Source: Microcystis wesenbergii NRERC-220 (lineage in GTDB: Bacteria > Cyanobacteriota > Cyanobacteriia > Cyanobacteriales > Microcystaceae). From it: a DNA stretch of 64,000 nucleotides. The stretch's first letter is position 1. The number at the start of each line of letters is the position of its first letter. Below are positions 1-8,735 of the stretch, in pieces. A model generated the notes under the pieces. It was not told the origin of the DNA. It searched no databases and saw nothing but the letters and a program-made list of their open reading frames with translations. The DNA lies in the NCBI RefSeq assembly GCF_032027425.1, contig NZ_JAVSJA010000001.1, positions 2,183,501 through 2,247,500 on the forward strand, given 5' to 3'. Both the position numbers and the translations under genes were made by a program.

Positions 1-966
1 CAGCGGATATTTATTACTGGAGGTACAGGCTTTTTTGGCTGTTGGCTTCTGGAGAGTTTTATTTGGGCCAATGATCAGCTAGACTTAAAAGCATCGGCAG
101 TTGTTTTAACCAGAAATCCTGATAGTTTCAGGCAAAAAGCTCCTCATTTAGCCAATCATCCCGCTATTCAATTCCATAGCGGTGATGTTAGGTCATTTCA
201 GTTTCCTGAAGGGGAGTTTTCTTATATTATTCATGGTGCAACTGAAGCCAGTGCCAAGCTCAATCAAGAAGATCCCTTACTAATGTTTGATACGATTATT
301 GAGGGAACAAGGCATACTTTAGAATTTGCTAAATTTTGTCAGGCTAAAAAGTTCTTATTAACTAGTTCCGGTGCCGTTTATGGCAAGCAGCCATCAGAAA
401 TCACCCATGTTTCCGAAGACTATTTAGGCTCTCCTGATTTAACTAATCCGGGTTATGCTTATGCAGAAGGAAAACGGGCAGCAGAAATGCTCTGTACTCT
501 CTATGCTAAACAACAGGGCTTAGAAACTAAAATTGCTCGTTGCTTTGCCTTTGTCGGTCCCTATTTGCCACTGGATACCCATTTTGCTATTGGTAATTTC
601 ATTCGAGATGGTATGACGGGGAGTCCGATTCTCATCCAGGGGGATGGTACTCCTTATCGTTCTTACCTCTATGCGGCGGATTTGGCAATTTGGCTGTGGA
701 CAATTTTGTTTAAGGGGAAATCATGCTACCCTTACAATGTCGGTTCAGATGAGGATTTAACTATCGCTGAACTGGCGGAAGTTGTTGCCAGTACATTTGC
801 ATCAAAAGTCGAGGTAGTTATAGCAAAAGAACCTATCCCCGGTAAACCTGTTGAACGTTATGTACCCTCAGTCCAGAGGGCTTTTGCTGAGTTACAACTT
901 AAGCCATTAATTTCTTTGTCAGACTCAATCATCCGAACGGCTAGTTATAATTCATCAAAATTTTAG
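1..966 (+). CDS. NAD-dependent epimerase/dehydratase (5' end outside window)
   Basis: The frame is open from base 1 to the stop at 966 (321 codons visible), so the start lies just upstream of the window. An N-terminal Rossmann loop GGTGFFG is visible at residues 7-13, followed by the extended-SDR catalytic Tyr-x3-Lys (YAEGK) around residue 155 and a downstream GDGTPYRSYLYAADLA segment typical of nucleotide-sugar epimerases. Members of this family act on NDP-sugars (4-epimerisation, dehydration or reduction). The neighbouring methyltransferase and sugar-type enzymes support a role in making an activated sugar for surface glycan. The exact substrate cannot be read from the sequence. Confidence 0.85.
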   Translation, partial: QRIFITGGTGFFGCWLLESFIWANDQLDLKASAVVLTRNPDSFRQKAPHLANHPAIQFHSGDVRSFQFPEGEFSYIIHGATEASAKLNQEDPLLMFDTIIEGTRHTLEFAKFCQAKKFLLTSSGAVYGKQPSEITHVSEDYLGSPDLTNPGYAYAEGKRAAEMLCTLYAKQQGLETKIARCFAFVGPYLPLDTHFAIGNFIRDGMTGSPILIQGDGTPYRSYLYAADLAIWLWTILFKGKSCYPYNVGSDEDLTIAELAEVVASTFASKVEVVIAKEPIPGKPVERYVPSVQRAFAELQLKPLISLSDSIIRTASYNSSKF

Positions 967-976
967 TATTTACATC

Positions 977-2167
977 ATGAATCAGAAAAAATCACTGCGA
1001 AATTGTCCAATTTGTCAAGAAGAAAATGGGGAAATTATTCACACACAAAATTTCGTTTTACCTGAAGGTCATCCCCTCTCAAATGGATATGATATACTGT
1101 GTTGTGATCGCTGTGGTTTCGTCTATGCTGATACAACAGTAAGTCAGAAAGATTACGATATTTTTTACACCAAATTATCCAAATACGAGGACAAAAAAAC
1201 CGCTACGGGAGGAGGGGAATCTCCCTATGATGCCGCCCGAATTCAAAAAACGGCTGAATGTATTGCTGAATTTTTACCGGATAAGAGCGTTCGCATTTTA
1301 GATATTGGCTGTGCCAATGGTGGCTTATTAGGCTATCTTAAAAAACTAGGATATAACAATTTATGTGGTTTAGATCCATCTCCTATCTGTGCCGAAACTA
1401 CAAAACAAAAGTATGACATAGAAACTTATACTGGTTCAATGTTTGAACTGCCCCATAGTTTGGGTGTGTTTGATGTTATTATTCTTTCCCACGTATTAGA
1501 ACATATACAAGATGTGTCTACTGCATTAACTAATCTTAAAGATATACTGGATAAAAATGGGATTCTGTATGCCGAAGTTCCCGATGCTAAAAGATACTTA
1601 AATTTTTATGTTTCCCCATTTCATTATTTTGACACTGAACACATCAATCACTTCTCCTTAAAGTTCCTAGAAAAATTACTAATGCTTGCTAACTTTACTA
1701 TCATTGGTAGGGGAGAGAAAGAATTTGAGTTACATTCAGGGACTATTTATCCAGCTATTTGGGTAATGGCTAGATTGTTAAATAGAAAAATACCATTGAA
1801 TTTAGATTTAGATTCAGAACTTTGCAATAATATAATTAAATACCTAAAACATTCAGAGGAATATCTTGATACCCAAGCGATAGATGAGTTGGTTTTAAAT
1901 TGCGAAAAAATAATCGTTTGGGGAATTGGCAGTTCTACAATGAGACTTTTGGCTAATTCAAGTCTCAGTCAAGCCAATATAATTGCATTTGTTGATAGTA
2001 ATCCCAAGTATTGGGGAGAATATTTAATGGACAAGCCTATTATTTCTCCCGAAGAATTAAAAAAGAAAACAGAAACAATTTTGATAACATCTAAAATTTA
2101 TGGCCAAGAAATTCTAACACAAATAATTAATGAACTTAACCTGAAAAATAAAGTAGTGAGTGCATAG
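977..2167 (+). CDS. Class I SAM-dependent methyltransferase with N-terminal zinc motif (sugar C-methyltransferase type)
   Basis: 396 aa. The N-terminus has two Cys pairs (CPIC near residue 10 and CDRC near residue 43), as in the zinc-binding domain of NDP-hexose C-methyltransferases. The SAM-binding motif VRILDIGCANGG follows near residue 110, and SHVLEHI is typical post-motif sequence. The C-terminal third (IIVWGIGSSTMRLLA... FVDSNPKYWG) resembles the Rossmann-like tail domain of the same family. The gene starts 10 bases after the epimerase stop, so they are probably cotranscribed. Known relatives methylate a carbon of a keto-sugar nucleotide, giving branched sugars; which sugar is used here is unknown. 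Confidence 0.8.
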   Translation: MNQKKSLRNCPICQEENGEIIHTQNFVLPEGHPLSNGYDILCCDRCGFVYADTTVSQKDYDIFYTKLSKYEDKKTATGGGESPYDAARIQKTAECIAEFLPDKSVRILDIGCANGGLLGYLKKLGYNNLCGLDPSPICAETTKQKYDIETYTGSMFELPHSLGVFDVIILSHVLEHIQDVSTALTNLKDILDKNGILYAEVPDAKRYLNFYVSPFHYFDTEHINHFSLKFLEKLLMLANFTIIGRGEKEFELHSGTIYPAIWVMARLLNRKIPLNLDLDSELCNNIIKYLKHSEEYLDTQAIDELVLNCEKIIVWGIGSSTMRLLANSSLSQANIIAFVDSNPKYWGEYLMDKPIISPEELKKKTETILITSKIYGQEILTQIINELNLKNKVVSA

Positions 2168-2382
2168 ATAATTTGAATATACTAACTCTATTCGGTGGCA
2201 AAACATATCAAGTAAGGTAAAGCTTATAACCAAGCATCGTAAGCATGGCCGTCTAGATATGCTCAGTGTTGATAACACGACACGAGAAACCAGAGAGCCA
2301 AACAATGTATACCTGCACTAATTCATAATCTATCAACTATAATAATGTCAACCAAATTAGCGAATCTAAGAGCGAAACCCCG

Positions 2383-4185
2383 ATGAGAGTTGCCGACTAT
2401 ATCGCCCAAACCCTTGTGAAACATGGCATCCATGATGTTTTTTTGCTTACTGGTGGTGGGGCGATGCACCTGAATGATGCTTTCGGGCGCTGTCCAGGAC
2501 TATCCTACACCTGTTGCCACCACGAACAAGCTTGTGCTATGGCGGCCGAAAGCTACTATCGGTTAACCAATCGCCTAGCCGCTCTGAATGTAACCACAGG
2601 ACCGGGGGGAACCAATGCCATTACCGGAGTCTATGGAGCGTGGACAGATTCCATCGGTATGATCGTTATTTCCGGACAGGTAAAATGGGAAACCGTGGTC
2701 AGAAGTACAGACTTACCCCTCAGACAATTGGGAGATCAGGAAATTGACATTGTTAAATTGGTGGAACCGATCACCAAATACGCGGTGATGGTGACAGAGC
2801 CCCAGTCAATTCGCTACCATCTCGAAAGAGCATTACATCTGGCTCAATCTGGCCGTCCCGGTCCTTGCTGGTTGGATATCCCGATGAATGTTCAAGGAGC
2901 TAAGATTGATCCCACATCTCTACCGGGCTACGACCCCAAAGAAGATGCGATCAAATATACTACCCCCGATCTAGCAGCCACCTGTGAACAAGTTATCAAC
3001 CGACTGAAAACCGCCGAACGCCCGGTTATCTACGCCGGCTCGGGAATTCGTTTAGGGAGGGCTTATGAAGACTTCCTGCGCTTGGTCAATACTTGGAAAA
3101 TCCCTGTAGTTACAGCTTGGAACGCTCACGATCTGATCTGGAACGATCATCCTTACTATATTGGTAGGCCAGGGACTATCGGCGATCGCCCTGGTAATTT
3201 TGCCGTCCAAAATGCTGATTTCTTATTAGTTTTAGGTTGCCGGCTCAACATCCGCCAGGTGAGCTATAACTGGGAAAATTTTGCCCGGGAAGCCTATAAG
3301 ATTATCGTGGATATTGACGAATCAGAACTGAAAAAGCCAACGCTCAGGCCGGATTTACCTGTTCATGCCGATGTAGCCGACTTTTTGGCGCATTTACTGC
3401 AACATCAAGTTGAGCCAACACAACACCATCAACAGTGGCTAGACTGGTGTTTGATTCGTAAGGAAAAATATCCCACTGTCTTACCCGAATATTGGCTAAC
3501 ACAAGGGGCAGTTAACCCTTATTGCTTTGCCCAAGCACTCTTTAAGGAACTCCCTCCGGGAGAAATAGTCGTGACCGGTGATGGAACCGCCTGTGTGACG
3601 ACATTTCAAGCGGCATCAATCAAAGAGGGACAGCGCCTCTACACTAACTCTGGTTGTGCCTCCATGGGATACGATCTACCGGCGGCGATCGGGGCCTGTA
3701 TTGCCAGTGGTAAGCGGCGAGTGATTTGTATTGCGGGAGATGGCAGCATTCAATTAAACCTACAAGAATTACAAACCCTGGTGGGATATCAACTGCCTAT
3801 CAAGATTTTTGTCCTCAATAATCAAGGCTATCACTCGATTCGTCAAACTCAGCAGAATTTCTTTGCCGATAATATTGTCGGTTGTGGACCTGAAAGTGGC
3901 GTGACCTTTCCCAGTTTTGAAAAGTTAGCTGCGGCCTATGGGATTCCTTACCGACTTTGCCGAGAACACGCAACTATGAAGCAAGCTATTCAAGAAACCA
4001 TTGAAGGAGAAGGTTCTCAGATCTGTGAAGTGTTTCTTGACCTCAATCAACCCTTTGCTCCTAAGTTGTCTTCTCGTCGCTTGGATGATGGGCGCATGGT
4101 ATCTTCTCCCTTAGAAGATTTGTCCCCCTTCCTAGATCGGGATGAGTTTATGAGTAATATGATTGTTGCGCCCATGACTGAATAG
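2383..4185 (+). CDS. Thiamine-diphosphate-dependent enzyme, acetolactate synthase-like
   Basis: 600 aa, full length for the family. The N-terminal pyrimidine-binding domain carries the conserved Glu48 (HHEQACAMAAE) and a GPGGTNAITG loop. The C-terminal domain carries the diphosphate/Mg motif GDGSIQLNLQEL ending in the NN pair of VLNNQGYHS. Relatives include acetolactate synthase, IolD and YerE, the last of which adds a two-carbon branch to a keto-sugar. The location inside a glycan cluster, directly before an aldolase and an SDR, argues for a specialised sugar pathway, not branched-chain amino acid synthesis. A 215-base gap precedes it, and its base composition is visibly more GC-rich than the preceding gene, so it may have its own promoter and origin. 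Confidence 0.85.
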   Translation: MRVADYIAQTLVKHGIHDVFLLTGGGAMHLNDAFGRCPGLSYTCCHHEQACAMAAESYYRLTNRLAALNVTTGPGGTNAITGVYGAWTDSIGMIVISGQVKWETVVRSTDLPLRQLGDQEIDIVKLVEPITKYAVMVTEPQSIRYHLERALHLAQSGRPGPCWLDIPMNVQGAKIDPTSLPGYDPKEDAIKYTTPDLAATCEQVINRLKTAERPVIYAGSGIRLGRAYEDFLRLVNTWKIPVVTAWNAHDLIWNDHPYYIGRPGTIGDRPGNFAVQNADFLLVLGCRLNIRQVSYNWENFAREAYKIIVDIDESELKKPTLRPDLPVHADVADFLAHLLQHQVEPTQHHQQWLDWCLIRKEKYPTVLPEYWLTQGAVNPYCFAQALFKELPPGEIVVTGDGTACVTTFQAASIKEGQRLYTNSGCASMGYDLPAAIGACIASGKRRVICIAGDGSIQLNLQELQTLVGYQLPIKIFVLNNQGYHSIRQTQQNFFADNIVGCGPESGVTFPSFEKLAAAYGIPYRLCREHATMKQAIQETIEGEGSQICEVFLDLNQPFAPKLSSRRLDDGRMVSSPLEDLSPFLDRDEFMSNMIVAPMTE

Positions 4186-4241
4186 GTTATACTTCTTTCA
4201 AGTTCAAACTTAAAACTAGCTAATCAAGGAGCAGGAAAACT

Positions 4242-5066
4242 ATGAACTCGATGGAAAAACGAATGGTGGAACTTTTATTGGAATTAAAGGAGAACTATAA
4301 CGTTTGTGGAGTCAAAGCCGAATTTGAAGCGGAAGGCACCCGCATGGAAGAAGCAATGCGCCTCAAAGAGGTTAGTCTTACAGCCGGCTTGGGTTTAAAC
4401 TTAAAAATTGGTGGCTGTGAGGCCATCAAAGATATGTTTGATGCTACTAGCTTAGGGGCTGAACGGGTAATTGCTCCCATGGTAGAAACGGCCTACGCCT
4501 TGAAAAAATACTTGAATGCGATCAATATCGGCTTTAGCAGTGATCAAAAACAAGATGTGGAATTTCTGATTAACTTAGAAACGATTACAGCTTTTAAAAA
4601 CTTTGATGAAATGTTATCCTTGCCCGAAATCAAGTCTTTAAGTGGGGTGGTGATTGGGCGAGTTGACTTGTCTGGTTCTATGGGATTGACTCGTGAAGAT
4701 ATTAATAGCGATCAAGTCCTAGATATTGCCTTGAAAATTGCTGAAAAAGCGAAATCAGCCGGGTTAAAGGTGGTTGTAGGCGGTGGGGTTTCCGTTCATT
4801 CATTACCTTTCTTTAAAGCCTTTCCTGAAGGACATCTTGATCGCTTTGAAACCCGAAAGGTTGTCTTCCGTTGTCCGGAAGCCATCAATAACCCGGAGGA
4901 GGCTTTTTTGAAGGCGGTTGAATTTGAGCTTATGTGGCTGAAGAATAAAAAGAATTACTATGGGGCAATTCATCGAGAAGATGATAGTCGCTTAGAAATG
5001 ATGGAAGAACGCTACCGCAGTTCAATTAATAAATTACTCTATGGTAAATCTAACAAAGCATCATAA
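4242..5066 (+). CDS. HpcH/HpaI aldolase / citrate lyase family protein
   Basis: 274 aa TIM-barrel protein. Visible family features are the LGAERVIAPMVET segment near residue 75, INLET near residue 110 (the metal-binding Glu strand) and the GVVIGRVDLSGSMG loop near residue 145 (metal-binding Asp). These enzymes perform metal-dependent aldol cleavage or condensation with pyruvate- or acetyl-type donors. A good ribosome binding site (AAGGAGCAGG) lies just upstream of the start. The coding sequence overlaps the next gene by 26 bases, which suggests translational coupling. Substrate unknown; the context suggests a carbon-chain building step in an unusual sugar or cyclitol. Confidence 0.75.
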   Translation: MNSMEKRMVELLLELKENYNVCGVKAEFEAEGTRMEEAMRLKEVSLTAGLGLNLKIGGCEAIKDMFDATSLGAERVIAPMVETAYALKKYLNAINIGFSSDQKQDVEFLINLETITAFKNFDEMLSLPEIKSLSGVVIGRVDLSGSMGLTREDINSDQVLDIALKIAEKAKSAGLKVVVGGGVSVHSLPFFKAFPEGHLDRFETRKVVFRCPEAINNPEEAFLKAVEFELMWLKNKKNYYGAIHREDDSRLEMMEERYRSSINKLLYGKSNKAS

Positions 5067-5724
5067 AGCCTTGATTACTGGAGGTTCTCGCGGACTTGGG
5101 GCTGCCATGGCCTCATTATTGGAAGACCAAGGCGTTGAAGTAATTGCCCCAACACGGGATGTCTTGGATCTTTCCCGCATGGAGTCCATTGCCGCTTATA
5201 TCGCTTCCGAGCAGGGGAAGGGGTTTGACATAATCATCAATAATGCTGGGATTAATCTTCTCAATGAACTTACCCATGTCAAAGATGAGGACTGGCAAAT
5301 TATGCTTCAGGTGAATTTGACCGCCCCCATGGCCCTAATTAGAGGGTTCTCTCCCTATATGAAAGCCCAAAAGTGGGGAAGGATAGTCAATATAAGCTCT
5401 ATCTTTAGTTTAGTCACCAGAGAAAACCGCTCTGCTTACTCGGCAACTAAAGCAGGTTTAAACGGTTTGACCCGAACTGCGGCAGTGGAATTGGCTCCCT
5501 ATGGTATTCTCGTAAACGCGGTTTGTCCGGGATATGTCGAAACCGAGTTAACCTTTGTCAATAATTCTCCTGAACAGTTAGCGGCAATTACTGCTACCAT
5601 TCCCTTACAACGTCTTGCCCAACCCCATGAAATTGCCAAGCTAGTTAGTTTTTTGTGTTCGGAAGAAAATACCTATCTCACTGGACAAAATCTAGTGATT
5701 GATGGCGGCTTCACCTGTAAATAA
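5041..5724 (+). CDS. Short-chain dehydrogenase/reductase
   Basis: 227 aa classical SDR. The cofactor loop TGGSRGLG is at residues 13-20, NNAG follows near residue 68, the catalytic Ser lies in NISSIFS, and the active-site Tyr and Lys are in YSATK. The PGYVETELT segment closes the substrate loop. It is an NAD(P)-dependent oxidoreductase, probably interconverting a hydroxyl and a keto group on the product of the preceding TPP enzyme/aldolase pair. The start lies inside the 3' end of the aldolase gene. The substrate is not identifiable. Confidence 0.85.
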   Translation: MVNLTKHHKALITGGSRGLGAAMASLLEDQGVEVIAPTRDVLDLSRMESIAAYIASEQGKGFDIIINNAGINLLNELTHVKDEDWQIMLQVNLTAPMALIRGFSPYMKAQKWGRIVNISSIFSLVTRENRSAYSATKAGLNGLTRTAAVELAPYGILVNAVCPGYVETELTFVNNSPEQLAAITATIPLQRLAQPHEIAKLVSFLCSEENTYLTGQNLVIDGGFTCK

Positions 5725-5749
5725 ACCCTGATTTTAAGGTTCTTGAGTT

Positions 5750-6814
5750 ATGCTAGAAATCCAAAGTCAATTTCACCCCTACTGTGTTGAAGTCAAGGAA
5801 GGCTTAAAAGATGCTTTAACACAAGCTGTCAAAGACAAGACTGTTTTTACTTTAGTTGATAGTAACGTTTTCCACCTGTACTCACAGCCAATAGAAGAAG
5901 TTTTGTCCGATCGCCCTATCTTAAAAATAGAGGCTACGGAGGAACAAAAATCTTTTGAACGACTCACACCAATTTTTTTAAACCTCTTGGAATTAGGTTT
6001 TAGGAAAGACTGTACCTTGCTAGTAATTGGAGGTGGAGTTATTCAAGATATTGGCTGTTTTATAGCTTCCGTTTTATTTAGGGGGATTAAATGGATATTA
6101 ATTCCTACTACCTTATTAGCTCAATGTGATAGTTGTATTGGCAGTAAAAGCTCCATCAATATCCAAAACTTCAAAAACCAAATCGGGACATTTTATCCCC
6201 CCCATGAGATTATTCTTGTTTTTTCTGTATTGAAGACCTTACCCTCTGATGAAATTCGCTCTGGGTTGGGGGAAATTATCAAGCTAAATTTACTGGCTGG
6301 TCAATCTGAAGTTCAACAAATGAAAATTAATCTTCAAAAACTATCGTCGGATTTTCTAGAGATTCAAAATCTAATTTTAGATGCTCTAAATATCAAGAAA
6401 CGTTACATTGAGCGGGATGAGTTTGACAAGGGAATTAGAAATATTTTAAATTATGGGCATACTTTCGGACACGCTTATGAATCGGCCACTAACTATAAAA
6501 TTCCCCATGGAATTGCTGTAACTTTAGGGGTGCTTACGGCTACCTTCTTTTCCGAAAGACTAGGAATGGTAGAATCGGGATATTTTGATAATTTGGAAGA
6601 GTTTTTGAAACCTTATTATCAGCCTTATAACCAGGAGTTAACCTCTAATATTTTAGAGCTTATTTTAGGAGCAATTAAACTGGACAAGAAAAATACTGGA
6701 AGATCAATTAACTGCATCCTAACACGAGGAGAAGGTAAAATGGAGAAGGTTTCGCTAGAGTTAGAGAATCAAGTGAGACCTCTACTCAATGAATTTTTGA
6801 CAGTTATCTGTTAA
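5750..6814 (+). CDS. 3-dehydroquinate synthase-like sugar cyclase
   Basis: 354 aa, AroB superfamily. The NAD loop GGGVIQDIGCF is near residue 95. All three metal ligands of the family can be placed: Glu in LGEIIKLNL, His in LNYGHTFGHA and His in PHGIAVTLG. Two positions differ from canonical AroB: Q in place of G in the GGGVxxD loop, and Ile where AroB has Glu in HGEAV. It is therefore probably not the housekeeping shikimate enzyme but a paralogue that cyclises or redox-processes another sugar phosphate. It lies 25 bases behind the SDR in the same operon. Confidence 0.75.
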   Translation: MLEIQSQFHPYCVEVKEGLKDALTQAVKDKTVFTLVDSNVFHLYSQPIEEVLSDRPILKIEATEEQKSFERLTPIFLNLLELGFRKDCTLLVIGGGVIQDIGCFIASVLFRGIKWILIPTTLLAQCDSCIGSKSSINIQNFKNQIGTFYPPHEIILVFSVLKTLPSDEIRSGLGEIIKLNLLAGQSEVQQMKINLQKLSSDFLEIQNLILDALNIKKRYIERDEFDKGIRNILNYGHTFGHAYESATNYKIPHGIAVTLGVLTATFFSERLGMVESGYFDNLEEFLKPYYQPYNQELTSNILELILGAIKLDKKNTGRSINCILTRGEGKMEKVSLELENQVRPLLNEFLTVIC

Positions 6815-6873
6815 AATTGGGCAACAATAATCTAATCAATAATTAATGACTTGCGGGGGAATGAACTAAGAAA

Positions 6874-7299
6874 ATGTATCTGATCAAAAAGCATAGATTG
6901 GTTAACCTGATTAAAAAACATGAATTTGCCAGGTTTGTGTTAGTTGGCGTACTGAATACCTTATTCAGTTATTTTTTATATGGTAGTCTTATACTGATAG
7001 GACTAAATTATAAATATGCTGTCTTGCTGGCTACTATTCTGGGGGTTTTATTTAACTTTCAAACCACGGGAAAGTTAGTTTTTGGTAGCCAAAACAATAA
7101 ATTAATCTTTCGTTTTGTCTTAGTTTATGTGGTGACTTTTCTCTTGAACGTTGAGGCCCTGAGAATTGTTGATGCTATTGATATTGGCATCGAGCAAAAA
7201 ACTAAAATGTTAATCGCTGGTGCTATCTTGGTTCTTCCCATGGCTGTCATCTCTTTTATTTTAATGAAACTATTTGTTTTTAGAGAAAGATCACAATGA
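6874..7299 (+). CDS. GtrA family membrane protein (putative lipid-linked sugar flippase)
   Basis: 141 aa, four predicted transmembrane segments. The first helix carries the family signature FARFVLVGVLNTLFSYFLYG, and FNFQTTGKLVFG in the loop after helix 2 matches the conserved GtrA loop that contains the FxxxxxxVF pattern. GtrA proteins are thought to flip undecaprenyl-phosphate-linked sugars across the membrane. The gene overlaps the following GT2 gene by four bases (ATGA), a tight coupling typical of gtrA-gtrB pairs. Confidence 0.85.
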   Translation: MYLIKKHRLVNLIKKHEFARFVLVGVLNTLFSYFLYGSLILIGLNYKYAVLLATILGVLFNFQTTGKLVFGSQNNKLIFRFVLVYVVTFLLNVEALRIVDAIDIGIEQKTKMLIAGAILVLPMAVISFILMKLFVFRERSQ

Positions 7300-8228
7300 A
7301 GAAAATTACTGTAATGACTCCTTGTTATAATGAGGAAGGAAATGTTGAAGACCTTTACCTGCGGGTTAAAGAAGTCTTTAATCAGTTACCTAACTATGAG
7401 TATGAACATCTTTTTATCGATAACGCTTCCCAAGATAAAACTGTAGATGAATTAAAAAAAATTGCTCAAAAAGACTCCAGGGTAAAAGTCATCGTTAATG
7501 CTAGAAATTTCGGTCCCGTTCGTTCTGGTTACTATGGGATTCTTCAGTGTTACGGAGATGCGGTTATTCCTATCGTAGCAGATCTGCAAGATCCTCCCGA
7601 ATTAATCCTAGAATTTGTCAAGAAGTGGGAGGAAGGCTATAAAGTTGTTAAAGCGGTTAAAACTCCGATGAAAGAAGGAGCTTTTTTCTATTTCGCTAGA
7701 CAAATTTTTTATTATTTAATGGACAATCTTTCGGATATAAAAGTTACTAGAAATTTTACAGGTTTCGGGTTATATGATCAGAAAGTCATCAATGTTCTAC
7801 GAGAGATTAACGATCCCTATCCCTATTTTAGGGGACTCATTGAAGAGTTAGGTTTTGAAAGTTTCTCTTTTGAGTATCAACAACAACGGCGAAAACGGGG
7901 TATTAGTAGTTACAACTTCTATCGATACTATAGCGAGGCGATGCTGGGTATTACCAGTCACTCCCAAGTTCCCCTCAGACTGGCCACCATGTTAGGCTTT
8001 GCTTTGTCCCTCTTGAGTCTGGTAGTGGCGTTAGGTTATTTAATCGCCAAATTGTTGTTCTGGGATTATTTTCCTTTAGGAACCGCACCAATCATGGTCG
8101 GACTATTTTTACTCGCTTCTGTGCAACTATTTTTTATCGGTATTATTGGGGAATATATCGGATTAATGCACATGAGAATTTTAAAAAGGCCTTTAGTTGT
8201 CGAACGAGAACGGATTAACTTTTATTAA
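7296..8228 (+). CDS. GT2 glycosyltransferase, GtrB/DPM1-like
   Basis: 310 aa. The N-terminal GT-A domain starts with TVMTPCYNEEGNV and continues with FIDNASQDKT and the metal/nucleotide motif VADLQDPPEL. Two C-terminal membrane helices (LATMLGFALSLLSLVVALGYLI and LFLLASVQLFFIGIIGEYIG regions) anchor it, as in bactoprenol glucosyltransferases of the GtrB type. It would move a sugar from an NDP donor to undecaprenyl phosphate on the cytoplasmic face. With GtrA just before it and a GT-C protein gene just after it, it forms a complete Gtr-type three-gene cassette. Confidence 0.88.
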   Translation: MKKITVMTPCYNEEGNVEDLYLRVKEVFNQLPNYEYEHLFIDNASQDKTVDELKKIAQKDSRVKVIVNARNFGPVRSGYYGILQCYGDAVIPIVADLQDPPELILEFVKKWEEGYKVVKAVKTPMKEGAFFYFARQIFYYLMDNLSDIKVTRNFTGFGLYDQKVINVLREINDPYPYFRGLIEELGFESFSFEYQQQRRKRGISSYNFYRYYSEAMLGITSHSQVPLRLATMLGFALSLLSLVVALGYLIAKLLFWDYFPLGTAPIMVGLFLLASVQLFFIGIIGEYIGLMHMRILKRPLVVERERINFY

Positions 8229-8735
8229 TCTATAACTGTCGAACCAATGCCCCTATTGATCATGGAAAATTTTGACTTACGCTTATCTTTATTAAATACA
8301 ATAGAAAACCAATCTGGATTACCTAATCTATATAGGATAAGTCTAATTCTTGTATTATTCATATTTGTCGTTCTAGCGCTTTCTCCTACAATCTTCAACG
8401 AGTCGAAGGTTAGTAGATTTATCTTGCGGGTTTTCTCGGAACCTGTTTTTTTAGCGTGGACGGGGTTAGCGATTCTCGCTGCTCGTTGGCCAGTTTTACT
8501 CGCGCCCTCTATTAATTCGGATGAAGATATCTTCATTGCCGCCGCGATGAAACTGTTTAAAGATGCAGCTTTCTGGCGTTCGGTTGATACTGGCTCATCG
8601 GGTCCGCTGAATATTATACCCCTGACTATTCCTAAACTATTGAATATTCGCATCGATTACGCCAGCGATCGAGTTATCGGCTTATTTTTAGTTATTCTGT
8701 CCGTTATCTTTTTCTATTACTCGCTTAAATATTTA

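Noticed and set aside
2114-2305. 63-codon - strand frame between the methyltransferase and TPP genes
   Set aside because: It overlaps the methyltransferase end, has low-complexity residues and shows no ribosome site.
5750-6814. Housekeeping aroB
   Set aside because: Conserved positions differ (Q in the GGGVxxD loop, Ile in HGxAV) and the gene is embedded in a glycan cluster.
8225-8653. 142-codon - strand frame antisense to the GT-C gene
   Set aside because: It lies fully opposite a well-supported coding region and matching antisense frames occur at 13729-14010 and 19075-19359 only because the sense genes are paralogues.
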